Assembly (NCBI GenBank): GCA_020853255.1
Contig: JADYZI010000218.1
Location: 1 to 28,755 of the forward strand
Direction of reading: 5' to 3'
Length of the DNA: 28,755 bases
Origin: Acidobacteriota bacterium
GTDB taxonomy: Bacteria > Acidobacteriota > Blastocatellia > Pyrinomonadales > Pyrinomonadaceae
Both the position numbers and the translations under genes were made by a program. Each line of letters begins with the position of its first letter. Positions within the stretch are counted from its first letter, which is position 1. Under the pieces are notes generated by a model that saw nothing but the letters and a program-made list of their open reading frames with translations, was not told the DNA's origin and made no database searches. Positions 7,610-14,800 of the stretch are shown here, in pieces.

Positions 7610-9523
7610 TCATAGCGGCACCCGCATCCGCCGCATCAGGTCGGCATAGCGCGCGTCGCCTCTGATAACATCCCATTCCGGTTCAATATTTACTATCATA
7701 ACCTGCGACTCGCGCCGCTGGTAAGCTTTTTCGAGGAACTGGAAAGCCTGATCGGTCTCTCCCAAGCGAAGATGGTTCAGGGCGATCGGCAATGCGCTGT
7801 CCCCTTCCTTATAATTGGCGATGAGTGGCCGCAATATTTTTTCCGCCTCCGCCCGGCGGCCAGTATTGAGATACAAGCGTGCCCGAAGCGTTTCCGTCAG
7901 CGGCGTACCAACCTCTTTCATGCGATCTAATACAGCCTCGGCCTCGGCAAATTTCGATGTTTGGAGAAATATGCGAACCAATAATCCGCTCACAATGTGT
8001 CCGTCGGGCTTCATTTCTAGCGATTTATTCGCTTCAGCGAGCGCGTCGTCAGACCGCCTTGCGCGGAGCAGCGTGTGAACCAATTGATCTTGAATGTAGA
8101 CCGCGCTCGGGTCTATCTGGCGGGCTGTCATTATCTCTCTAACGGCCTCGTCATGCCGCTTGAATCGCGACAAGAAGATCGAGTACGCGTAGTGGGGGCC
8201 ATCACGGTTCGGCCCCAATTCTATTGCCTTCAGGTACTCCTTTTCCGCTTCCGGCCAGTTCCATTCGAAAAAGTCCACGACCGTAGCCACGGCCTCATGG
8301 GCCTCGGGCAATTCAGGATCGATCGCCAACGCACGATAGGCCGCATTTCTAGCCCGCTCGCGGTTTGCCTCCCGATCGTCATTGAGATTTTCAAGATGAG
8401 CATACGCACCGACCATGCTTGCCCAGGCGAGGGCATAATCCGGATCTTTGGCAACGGCTGCCTCATAATACCTAAGAGCGTTGCGCGAGCCTGCTTCGCT
8501 TATCTGAAGATGATGAAACTGTGCCTGAAGAAACAGTTGATATGCCTCGGTATTCTCGGTATAGCGCTTTTCGATCGAGTCCTGCTCCCGTCGGCTTAGC
8601 TTCACGGCGAGCGAAGTGGCCATTCGCTCCGAGATCGAGTCCTGAAGCGCGAAAATATTCGTAAAAAAATCGTCAAAGCTTCCCGACCACAGCGTAACGC
8701 CGTCAGCTACGCGCAGAAGCTGGACGCTCACTCGGACCTTGTTGTCCGCTTTCTGAACCTTTCCGTCCAAAACCGCTTCGACACGCAGCTCGCGGCCCGC
8801 CTCCAATGCATCCGAATATTGCGTCGCATATTTGCGTACCGCGCTCGTCGGCCTGACCGTAAGTCGATCTATCTTGCTGAGTTTTGTTATTAGGGCGTCG
8901 GTCATTCCCAATTCCAGGGCCTCGTCCGACGAGCTCTGCGAAAGCGGACGAAACGGCAAGACAGCGATCGACTTTGGCACGTGATCGCCTGTCCCGAGCG
9001 AGCGATAGACCAGCCAGCCGGCAAATGGGAACGACAAGACCGCAAACGCGGCAACCGCAGATAATATCATCCGGCGCCGTTTTGCGCGCCTTAAGGCGCG
9101 CAGAATATCCTCGCCTATATTTTTTGATTCTTTCCGCTCCAGAGTCTCACCATTTGATCGGGAGATAAGTGGTCGTACGACTTCTTCACGCGGTTCGAGC
9201 CGATCCGCATTCGCGACAAACCGGTAAGCCTGACGCGGAACCGTTTCGATGAATCTCTGCTCCGCCGCAGTGTCGCCGAGAATCCGCCGCAGCGCCGAGA
9301 TATTTACATTCAGATTCGCTTCCTCGACAAAACTGCCCGGCCACAGTTCTTCGATGATCCTATCCTTCGTCAAAAGGTGTCCGTGATTGCGAACCAGAAG
9401 CGCGAGAAGGTCGAAAGCCTTAGGCGTTACCGCCAGTTCTGCGCCGTGATTCGACAAACGGCGCTCAGAAATATCGATCCGAAAGCCGTCGAACTCGTAA
9501 ATTTCCTCTTCAAGATCAACCAT
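7610..9523 (-). CDS. CadC-like winged-helix regulator with TPR domain
   Basis: A 637-residue one-component regulator. Residues about 8-105 form an OmpR/PhoB-type winged helix (FDGFRIDISERRLS, TPKAFDLLALLV, LWPGSFVEEANLNVNISALRR, IETVPRQAYRFV). One membrane helix follows at about 155-177. Residues about 180-310 resemble the FlgO-like/adenylate-cyclase-associated domain (SIAVLPFRPLS, RLTVRPTSAVRKYA, WSGSFDD). The rest, about 330-625, is TPR-like helical repeats. Such proteins are common in Acidobacteriota and bind DNA from a membrane-anchored position. No Shine-Dalgarno sequence precedes the ATG. Four GGCG-spaced repeats (9527-9561) lie directly upstream and could be its operator. It is divergent from the DM13/ECF pair. 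Target genes are unknown. Confidence 0.88.
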   Translation of the reverse strand: MVDLEEEIYEFDGFRIDISERRLSNHGAELAVTPKAFDLLALLVRNHGHLLTKDRIIEELWPGSFVEEANLNVNISALRRILGDTAAEQRFIETVPRQAYRFVANADRLEPREEVVRPLISRSNGETLERKESKNIGEDILRALRRAKRRRMILSAVAAFAVLSFPFAGWLVYRSLGTGDHVPKSIAVLPFRPLSQSSSDEALELGMTDALITKLSKIDRLTVRPTSAVRKYATQYSDALEAGRELRVEAVLDGKVQKADNKVRVSVQLLRVADGVTLWSGSFDDFFTNIFALQDSISERMATSLAVKLSRREQDSIEKRYTENTEAYQLFLQAQFHHLQISEAGSRNALRYYEAAVAKDPDYALAWASMVGAYAHLENLNDDREANRERARNAAYRALAIDPELPEAHEAVATVVDFFEWNWPEAEKEYLKAIELGPNRDGPHYAYSIFLSRFKRHDEAVREIMTARQIDPSAVYIQDQLVHTLLRARRSDDALAEANKSLEMKPDGHIVSGLLVRIFLQTSKFAEAEAVLDRMKEVGTPLTETLRARLYLNTGRRAEAEKILRPLIANYKEGDSALPIALNHLRLGETDQAFQFLEKAYQRRESQVMIVNIEPEWDVIRGDARYADLMRRMRVPL

Positions 9524-9526
9524 TTA

Positions 9527-9561
9527 GGCGAATTTGGCGAAAATTTGGCGTTAAATTGGCG
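9527..9561. promoter_or_regulatory. GGCG direct repeats, possible operator
   Basis: Four GGCG units at 9527, 9536, 9547 and 9558 are separated by AT-rich spacers (9, 11 and 11 bp steps). They sit immediately upstream of the winged-helix regulator start in a divergent 127-bp gap. OmpR/PhoB-type domains bind direct repeats with about 10-11 bp pitch, so autoregulation is plausible. Confidence 0.4.
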
Positions 9562-9650
9562 AGCCCTTAGGACGGGGGCCCATAAAAACGAATAACTTCA
9601 ATTTACCACGCAGGTCAAATCAAACGGGCCGGTGTCGCGCGTACGTAAGT

Positions 9651-10121
9651 ATGAACCCAGTTATTGGAAAGAAAATGGTTCCCAAGCGCATTCAAATAGC
9701 CGTTTTGATAGTTCTAGTCGTCGTCGCCGCATTCGTGATCGCGGCGATCTGGCAGTCTGCGGCAGACCGCGTTCTGGCCGAGGGCGAATTCCATTCCGTC
9801 GCGCACCGCGGCCAGGGCACCGTCAAGATCGTTGTCCGGGACGGGCGCCGATATTTGCAGATCGCAGATTTTCGCACCTATCACCGCCCTGGCCTCGAAG
9901 TACTGCTTATCTCTTCGCCGGACGCATTCGAAAACGAAACGGTCAAAAACGCCGAAAGGTACACCGTCGGCGCACTAAAGGATGACGAAGGGGCAATGGA
10001 ATATGAACTTCCTACGAACTTAGATATTTCGCGTTTTAACGCCGTCACGGTTTGGAGCAGCCGCTACGAATCGAACTTTACGACCGCACCGCTAAGAAAG
10101 ACAGTGGAGGATGAAAAATGA
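9651..10121 (+). CDS. DM13-like membrane-anchored protein
   Basis: A 156-residue protein with one N-terminal membrane helix (about residues 14-34) and an external domain resembling DM13: GEFHSVAHRGQGTVKIV, a LQIADFRTYHRPGLEVLL segment, and a late TVWSSRYESNFTTAPL segment. In typical DM13 domains the last segment carries a Trp-Cys; here it is Trp-Ser, so the proposed redox cysteine is missing. ATG at 9651 is used; ATG at 9675, preceded by GGAAAG, would remove eight residues. The stop overlaps the following ECF sigma gene by 4 nt, so the two are probably co-translated. It could be a membrane sensor or anti-sigma-like partner, which is inference only. Confidence 0.65.
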   Translation: MNPVIGKKMVPKRIQIAVLIVLVVVAAFVIAAIWQSAADRVLAEGEFHSVAHRGQGTVKIVVRDGRRYLQIADFRTYHRPGLEVLLISSPDAFENETVKNAERYTVGALKDDEGAMEYELPTNLDISRFNAVTVWSSRYESNFTTAPLRKTVEDEK

Positions 10122-10714
10122 TCAGTTCAATCGAAACCGCACAGATCACCCGCTCGAGTCCTTTACCATCTGAACACTGGGTCGATGAGCACGGCGATTA
10201 TCTCTACAGGTTCGCAATGTCTCGGCTCCACGATCGTGCGGCGGCCGAGGACGCGGTGCAGGAAACCCTCCTTGCCGCATTGCGTTCGCAGCAACGGTTC
10301 TCAAACAACTCAACCGAACGGACTTGGCTTACAGGAATTCTCAAGCACAAGATCGCCGATCAGTGGCGCTCGATGTTCAGAACAGTACCATTTTCAAATT
10401 TTTCTCCGCTCGACGACGCCGACACGTCCTTTTTCCGAGCCGACGGGCACTGGGCTCGTGAGTTCGCGTCCAAAGATCTGTCAGCGGATCAGGCGGCCAG
10501 TCTGGACAGCAAAGAGTTTGCCCGATCGGTTCGTGCCGCCCTCGCGGTTATTCCTAAACGCCTCGCAATCGTGTTCACCCTTCGTGAGATCGAGGGAATG
10601 GATACATCCGAGATGTGCGAATTGCTAAACATCACAAGAGAAAACCTTTTCGTAATGCTCCACCGAGCTCGACTGCATCTTCGTGAAGCACTCTCGACAA
10701 ATCGTTCTGTATAG
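10118..10714 (+). CDS. ECF sigma factor (RpoE-type), DM13-linked
   Basis: A 198-residue ECF sigma factor. Region 2 is clear at about residues 20-85 (WVDEHGDYLYRFAM, AEDAVQETLLAAL, ERTWLTGILKHKI). Region 4 is at about 135-190 (IPKRLAIVFTLREIEGMDTSEMCELL, then a recognition helix and MLHRARLHLREAL). It is a paralog of the sigma factor at 13269, sharing WVDEHGDYL, AEDAVQE and the 13-residue ERTWLTGILKHKI. GGAGG stands 7 nt before the ATG. Unlike its paralog it has no adjacent zinc-finger anti-sigma; its upstream partner is a DM13-like membrane protein. It ends before a strong terminator at 10779. Confidence 0.9.
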   Translation: MISSIETAQITRSSPLPSEHWVDEHGDYLYRFAMSRLHDRAAAEDAVQETLLAALRSQQRFSNNSTERTWLTGILKHKIADQWRSMFRTVPFSNFSPLDDADTSFFRADGHWAREFASKDLSADQAASLDSKEFARSVRAALAVIPKRLAIVFTLREIEGMDTSEMCELLNITRENLFVMLHRARLHLREALSTNRSV

Positions 10715-10778
10715 GTAAAGCCGCTTGACCCTCCAAAGGTTGAAACCGGGAAAAAGGAAGACTTCGATAAAAAAAAAT

Positions 10779-10810
10779 AGCGTTGAGACCATCGGATCTC
10801 AACGCTTTTT
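10779..10810. terminator. Bidirectional intrinsic terminator
   Basis: A 10-bp perfect stem, AGCGTTGAGA (10779-10788) with TCTCAACGCT (10797-10806), has an 8-nt loop. T-run follows on the plus strand and an A-run (10769-10777) precedes it, so it can serve both converging ECF sigma genes. Confidence 0.9.
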
Positions 10811-10850
10811 AAGTCTCTTTGAGGAGTAAAGGAGGAATGAAGAGTGGTAT

Positions 10851-11399
10851 TTATGCGGTTGCTGCGAGATTTGCGGATTTGATGCCGTATTCACGGGCGA
10901 CTCCTGCAAGAGACTTTTTCAATTCAGTTCTGGCTCGATTAAGACGCGACATAACGGTGCCGATCGGGATGGTAAGGATGTGGGCGACTTCCTTATAATC
11001 GAATTCGTGAACGTCAGCCAGTAGAACAACAGAGCGATAATGTACGGAAAGCTTGTCTAGTGCGGCGATCACCTCGCCATCGGTCAAATGTTCCGGGACG
11101 ACGGGTTTCGCAGTTGAGAATTCGAATAAAAGCTCGTCGGCTTCCCGGAAATATTTTGCCTGCGTGAACTGTTTGCGGCGATGATGGTCGTACTTATTGA
11201 AAAGGATCTTGTACAACCATGCACGGCAATTGGTACCGAGTTCGTACTGAGCAAAAGATTTCCATGCCTGCATATAGGTTTCCTGCACAAGGTCGTCGGC
11301 CTCGATGTCGCTTCGTGTTAGCCGTTTAGCGGTGCGATAAAGGTCATCGATATGCTGCATTGCTTCGGCTTCGAAAATTTCCGGCGTGATCTCGGTCAT
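10851..11399 (-). CDS. ECF sigma factor (RpoE/SigH-like type)
   Basis: A 182-residue ECF sigma factor of a different subtype from the two others. Region 2 spans about residues 10-80 (DDLYRTAKRLTRSDIEADDLVQETYMQAWKSF, CRAWLYKILFNKYDHHRRK); region 4 about 110-165 (ALDKLSVHYRSVVLLADVHEFDYKEVAHILTIPIGTVMSRLNRAR). The GTVMSRLNRAR recognition helix is typical of RpoE/SigH-like factors controlled by zinc-binding anti-sigma proteins, but none is adjacent. A frame extends to 11444; the ATG at 11399 with AGGAG 7 nt upstream is preferred. It lies downstream of NDH-2 on the same strand with a 160-nt gap that probably has its own promoter. Confidence 0.9.
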   Translation of the reverse strand: MTEITPEIFEAEAMQHIDDLYRTAKRLTRSDIEADDLVQETYMQAWKSFAQYELGTNCRAWLYKILFNKYDHHRRKQFTQAKYFREADELLFEFSTAKPVVPEHLTDGEVIAALDKLSVHYRSVVLLADVHEFDYKEVAHILTIPIGTVMSRLNRARTELKKSLAGVAREYGIKSANLAATA

Positions 11400-11459
11400 A
11401 TCATTGCTCCTAAAATTTCTTGAATAATTGCTGCTCACAACCATTTGTCGTTTGTGTGC

Positions 11460-11490
11460 GAGAATCCTTACAAGTTTTTTTAAGATTCTT
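11460..11490. promoter_or_regulatory. Inverted repeat in ECF sigma leader
   Basis: On the plus strand AGAATCCTT and AAGATTCTT flank an A/T-rich centre; read on the minus strand it includes TTGTAAGGATTCT, followed by ACGACAAAT, about 60-90 nt upstream of the ECF start at 11399. It could be an operator or an autoregulated promoter region. No T-run follows on the minus strand. Confidence 0.35.
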
Positions 11491-11559
11491 TTGGAGCAAT
11501 GAAAATGGGGATGAAATTATGACGTTCCATTCCCATTAGTTCGTAACCGATAAATCAAT

Positions 11560-12888
11560 CTATCTCGCCGTGGCGGTATATGTTCGGACAGGTCCCGGAA
11601 GCTCTTCGTTCGAGATGGTCGGCGCACGAAGCGTTAGAAATTGCACCGGATCTTTTGTGAACATAAGGTCAAGTGTCCAGTCGAGGGCAACGCGCAGCTT
11701 CTTTTCAAAACGCGGCAGCTTCATAAGGTAGATCGTTCTCCACAACCACCATGCAACAAAGCCGGAAAAGTTGATCCCAAATATTTGAGCAACACCAGTC
11801 CGACGGCCGAGAGCCGCAAGCTGGCCGATCGTTTCAAAGATGAACGGTTTCATCTTTCCTCCGCGGATCGACGCTCGTATGTTGTGCGCGAGGATCTTCC
11901 CCTGACGAATGGCATGCTGTGCGGTCGGGGGGTAGAGCCGGCCCGTTTTTGGATCGACGATCGCTGCACTATCGCCTACCGCCCAAACTCCGTCGTATCC
12001 GGTAACGGCCATGAATTCATTTGTACAGATCTTGCCGCGGTCTTTGTCGCACGGCAGCGCCTCTAGCAAAGGATTCGGAGCCGTTCCGGCGGTCCAGATC
12101 AGCGTGTTCGTCACGATCTCGCTTCCGTCGCCGAGCGTAACGCGATTGGAGTCAACCTCCGACACTTTAGTATTCAAATGTATTTCGACACCGCGTGCGG
12201 CGAGTTTATTCTGGGCATACTTGCCGAGCTTTTCGCTCAACTCCGGTAGGATCGTATCGCCCGCGTGAACCAAAACGACGCGTAGCATTTCCGGGGTCAG
12301 GTTCGGATAAAATTTCAGCGAGGCTCGAAGAAAATCGTTGATCCCCGCGATCGTTTCAACCCCCGCAAAGCCACCGCCCGCAACCACATAATTGATCAGC
12401 GGTTCGCGAATCTTCGGACAGCATTCGAAATCGGCCTCTTCCAGGTTCGAGATCATATGATTTCTTAGGTAGATAGCATCGCCCAGCGATTTCATCGTCA
12501 GAGCGTTGTCCTCGAGTCCCTTGTTGCCGTAAAAGTTTGTGATCGAACCAAGCGATAGCACGAGGTGGTCGTATTCCATTTCATGATGGTGATGTTCCTT
12601 GCCATGCGAGACATGAACGATCTTCGACTCAAGATCGATGCTCTCGACATTCCCATTGAATATCTTGACCCTTTTTAGGAGTTTTCTGACCGGACTCACG
12701 ATATGTGTTATATCCAGATCGCTCGCCGCAACCTCATGAAGCATTGGCGTAAACAAGAAAAAGTTCTCGCGATTGATCAGCGTGATCTCGATGTCGCTGT
12801 CGCGAGCAAGCGTTTTTTCGAGATTGAGGGCCGTGTAAAGGCCGCCAAAGCCACCTCCGAGTATCAAAATTCGATTTGTATCGCTCAT
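11560..12888 (-). CDS. ndh: Type II NADH dehydrogenase (NDH-2)
   Basis: A 442-residue FAD-dependent pyridine nucleotide-disulfide oxidoreductase of the NDH-2 type. The FAD-binding GGGFGGLYTA lies at about residues 10-20, the NAD(P)H-binding VAGGGFAGVET at about 170-180, and the AVGDSAAI FAD motif at about 308-315, followed by an AQHAIRQGKILAHNI segment typical of these enzymes. The C-terminal region (about 360-420) is amphipathic and should bind the membrane. The enzyme transfers electrons from NADH to quinone without proton pumping. A 30-70-residue His-rich loop (HGKEHHHHE near residue 98) is notable. The gene has a candidate ECF-type promoter at 12927-12956 and no strong Shine-Dalgarno sequence. 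Confidence 0.9.
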   Translation of the reverse strand: MSDTNRILILGGGFGGLYTALNLEKTLARDSDIEITLINRENFFLFTPMLHEVAASDLDITHIVSPVRKLLKRVKIFNGNVESIDLESKIVHVSHGKEHHHHEMEYDHLVLSLGSITNFYGNKGLEDNALTMKSLGDAIYLRNHMISNLEEADFECCPKIREPLINYVVAGGGFAGVETIAGINDFLRASLKFYPNLTPEMLRVVLVHAGDTILPELSEKLGKYAQNKLAARGVEIHLNTKVSEVDSNRVTLGDGSEIVTNTLIWTAGTAPNPLLEALPCDKDRGKICTNEFMAVTGYDGVWAVGDSAAIVDPKTGRLYPPTAQHAIRQGKILAHNIRASIRGGKMKPFIFETIGQLAALGRRTGVAQIFGINFSGFVAWWLWRTIYLMKLPRFEKKLRVALDWTLDLMFTKDPVQFLTLRAPTISNEELPGPVRTYTATAR

Positions 12889-12926
12889 AAAATTACAATG
12901 AAAGCCAGTAAAACCAGAGTGAATTT

Positions 12927-12956
12927 AACAATCGCGTTATTCCGGTTTATTATTCC
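12927..12956 (-). promoter_or_regulatory. ECF-type promoter candidate for NDH-2
   Basis: On the minus strand GGAATAA (12956-12950) is followed at position 24 by GATTGTT (12933-12927). A second GGAATAA lies at 12943-12937 without a well-placed second box. Predicted leader is about 30 nt. It is back-to-back with the promoter at 12980. Confidence 0.55.
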
Positions 12957-12979
12957 GCAAAAAAACTTTCAACAAGCTT

Positions 12980-13008
12980 GGAATAAACACCCCGCTTCGA
13001 TGAATTAA
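12980..13008 (+). promoter_or_regulatory. ECF-type promoter candidate for sigma factor operon
   Basis: GGAATAA (12980-12986) is followed at position 23 by GAATTAA (13002-13008). Transcription would start near 13014, placing the ATG at 13031 just downstream. This would make the ECF sigma operon autoregulated. Confidence 0.6.
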
Positions 13009-13030
13009 GGATGTGATTGAGGAGAACCGG

Positions 13031-13264
13031 ATGAGTAAAATTCACAACGGCAATGGCAAAAATTCAGGTGCGCTGGGGACGCATTCTCAAACACCCTGGA
13101 ACTGGCTCTTCGAGCTAGAGCCGTCTGCCCGAACCAGCCCTAAAACACTCGACGAGGTCGCCGTTGACCGGCAGCTGAAATTCGCTTTGAAACACGCGTT
13201 TTCGAACACGGGGGCCCCGCAGTATTTGATCGATTCAATCCGGGAAAAGATCCGAGAGGTTTAA
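13031..13264 (+). CDS. Small Cys-free protein, first gene of ECF operon
   Basis: A 77-residue protein I do not recognise. It is hydrophilic, has no cysteine, no signal and no membrane segment. The C-terminal half (about residues 40-77: VDRQLKFALKHAFSNTGAP then a YLIDSIREKIREV-type helix) resembles the tail of small HC2 anti-sigma proteins, but the zinc finger is missing. ATG at 13031 is chosen because GAGGAG lies 6 nt upstream and the promoter candidate at 12980 would exclude the GTG at 13013. The stop is 4 nt before the ECF sigma start. It may be a regulator or adaptor of the sigma factor. Confidence 0.65.
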   Translation: MSKIHNGNGKNSGALGTHSQTPWNWLFELEPSARTSPKTLDEVAVDRQLKFALKHAFSNTGAPQYLIDSIREKIREV

Positions 13265-13268
13265 TGCT

Positions 13269-13937
13269 ATGGTTAACGGTGCTGTGCCACTTGCGTCGGC
13301 AGAAAACGATATGCAAATGAGCGAAACGACCGGTGTCCCGACGGTCGAATGGAATATCGATCCTACTCTTTGGGTCGATGAGCATGGTGACTATCTCTTT
13401 AGGTACGCAATGATGCGGCTTCGCGACGAGTCACGCGCCGAGGACGCTGTGCAGGAAGCTCTTCTTGCGGCTATTCAGTCAATGGCCTCGTACGGCGGGA
13501 AGGCCGCGGAACGCACCTGGCTCACCGGAATACTAAAGCACAAAATAATCGATCATTATCGGAAATCCGCTCGCGAAGCTCCGATAATAGATGGCGAAAC
13601 CGACCTGCTTTCGGAGACGGATAAATTCTTTGAGAGGGATGACGCCTGGAATGGCCACTGGAACAACAAGCTGCAACCGCACGAATGGAACACCTCACCC
13701 GAGGCAACGTATCAGGAAACGGAGTTTTTCCGCGTACTGCAAAACTGTATGTCGAAACTCCCGGAAAGAGTCGCAGGGGTTTTTATGCTTCGCGAAATGG
13801 ACGGACTCGACAGCGATGAGATCTGCGAAATACTTTCGCTTTCGTCGAACAATTTCTGGGTAATGATGCACAGAGCGAGGCTCGCCCTTCGCCGCTGCAT
13901 CGAAGTAAACTGGTTCAGAAGGGCCGTAAAACACTAA
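13269..13937 (+). CDS. ECF sigma factor, HC2 anti-sigma-linked
   Basis: A 222-residue ECF sigma factor. Region 2 is at about residues 35-100 (LWVDEHGDYLFRYAMMRL, AEDAVQEALLAAIQS, ERTWLTGILKHKIIDHYRK). A long acidic/aromatic linker follows (about 105-155, with several Trp). Region 4 is at about 160-212 (LPERVAGVFMLREMDGLDSDEICEIL, then MMHRARLALRRCIE). It is a paralog of the factor at 10118. It sits between a small Cys-free protein (4-nt gap) and an HC2 zinc-finger protein (1-nt gap), so the three are probably one operon. It is the best candidate to read the GGAATA-N15/16-GATTCAA-like promoters in this window, including its own. Confidence 0.92.
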   Translation: MVNGAVPLASAENDMQMSETTGVPTVEWNIDPTLWVDEHGDYLFRYAMMRLRDESRAEDAVQEALLAAIQSMASYGGKAAERTWLTGILKHKIIDHYRKSAREAPIIDGETDLLSETDKFFERDDAWNGHWNNKLQPHEWNTSPEATYQETEFFRVLQNCMSKLPERVAGVFMLREMDGLDSDEICEILSLSSNNFWVMMHRARLALRRCIEVNWFRRAVKH

Positions 13938-13938
13938 T

Positions 13939-14256
13939 ATGTCTAGGGCAGTTTACAAAAAGGTACAGCGGTTCTTTTTCGTGCTGATACTTAAGTATTT
14001 GCCACCGTGCAAAGAACTGATCGACATTGCATCGGCGTCGCTCGACCGCAAGCTCACCTGGCGGGAAAGCATCGTTCTCAAGCTGCATCTGATCCCGTGC
14101 AAGCCCTGCGTACGCTTTATCGAACAGTCGAAATTCATGCGGGAAATGATGAAGGAGTTCGACAGCGAGCTTGCCGATGAGCTTCAGTCTCGTACACTCA
14201 GTGACGACGCTCGTAGCCGTCTTAAGGCGGTTATCAAGACAGCGGTATCGCTCTAG
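13939..14256 (+). CDS. HC2 zinc-finger putative anti-sigma factor
   Basis: A 105-residue protein with an HC2-type zinc site: Cys24, then His50-x3-Cys54-x2-Cys57 (LHLIPCKPC). This is the arrangement of zf-HC2/ZAS anti-sigma domains, which in many systems hold an ECF factor and respond to thiol oxidation. No transmembrane helix follows, so it is a soluble form. The start is 1 nt after the ECF sigma stop, which strongly suggests that they act together. It is a paralog of the protein at 14353, with identical Cys/His numbering and the shared SLDRxL...R...LHL pattern. Confidence 0.8.
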   Translation: MSRAVYKKVQRFFFVLILKYLPPCKELIDIASASLDRKLTWRESIVLKLHLIPCKPCVRFIEQSKFMREMMKEFDSELADELQSRTLSDDARSRLKAVIKTAVSL

Positions 14257-14277
14257 TTTTGGATCTTAATAAAGATT

Positions 14278-14307
14278 GGAATAAACGATCGGCGGCCTGT
14301 GATTCAA
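14278..14307 (+). promoter_or_regulatory. ECF-type promoter candidate for second HC2 gene
   Basis: GGAATAA (14278-14284) is followed at position 24 by GATTCAA (14301-14307). Both boxes equal those at 14735. The start of transcription would lie near 14313, before the ATG at 14353. Confidence 0.6.
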
Positions 14308-14352
14308 TTTACAAGGCCGTTTTTTGCGCCCGAGGCTGCAGTGGCTGTCGTT

Positions 14353-14682
14353 ATGGAAAAGGGAGTTTTTGCCAGGATCAAACGGAAATTCATATTATGG
14401 CTCGGATGGCGCCTGCCGGACTGCCGGACAATCACCCCGACTTTAGGTGAATCGCTCGACCGGCGGCTGTCTCTTCGCGAAAGAATTGAGATGCGTCTCC
14501 ACCTTTTTACGTGCGAGAAATGCGGCAGATATCTCAAGAACCTTAAATTCCTTAGCAAAGCGATGAAGGAACAGGAAAACAGGTTGACCGAAGCTGTCGA
14601 CGCAAACACCGCGAAACTAAGTATTGAAACAAAAGATCGATTTAAGAATGTTTTGAACTCCTCGATGGGCGGGGCGTTTTAG
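14353..14682 (+). CDS. Second HC2 zinc-finger putative anti-sigma factor
   Basis: A 109-residue soluble protein, paralog of the gene at 13939. Starting at ATG 14353 gives Cys24 and His50-x3-Cys54-x2-Cys57 (LHLFTCEKC) at exactly the same positions as in the paralog, which supports this start; a frame to 14299 would lie upstream of the expected transcript start. No clear Shine-Dalgarno sequence is seen. It has its own ECF-type promoter candidate at 14278, so it may be induced by the sigma factor as a delayed negative feedback or a second redox-sensing brake. It is followed by a strong terminator. Confidence 0.75.
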   Translation: MEKGVFARIKRKFILWLGWRLPDCRTITPTLGESLDRRLSLRERIEMRLHLFTCEKCGRYLKNLKFLSKAMKEQENRLTEAVDANTAKLSIETKDRFKNVLNSSMGGAF

Positions 14683-14706
14683 ACCTGACGGAGTTTAAAC
14701 GAAGTG

Positions 14707-14731
14707 AAACGGGCAGAAATGCCCGTTTTTT
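14707..14731 (+). terminator. Intrinsic terminator after second HC2 gene
   Basis: A 9-bp stem AAACGGGCA (14707-14715), GAAA tetraloop and TGCCCGTTT (14720-14728), with a T-run to 14731. It separates the anti-sigma genes from the subtilase, whose promoter candidate begins 4 nt later. Confidence 0.92.
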
Positions 14732-14734
14732 GTT

Positions 14735-14764
14735 GGAATAATGCGCTTACCCGCAGCGATTCAA
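14735..14764 (+). promoter_or_regulatory. ECF-type promoter candidate for subtilase
   Basis: GGAATAA (14735-14741) and GATTCAA (14758-14764) at position 24, both identical to the element at 14278. It overlaps an upstream ATG at 14741, arguing that the true start codon is further downstream (14801). Confidence 0.6.
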
Positions 14765-14800
14765 CAACTCGAAAACGGCGCACGGGTTCGCTCGAATAAT

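Noticed and set aside
8075..8599. 174-residue plus-strand open frame
   Set aside because: It is antisense to the TPR region of the winged-helix regulator, whose frame is clearly the coding one; no domain is recognisable in the antisense frame.
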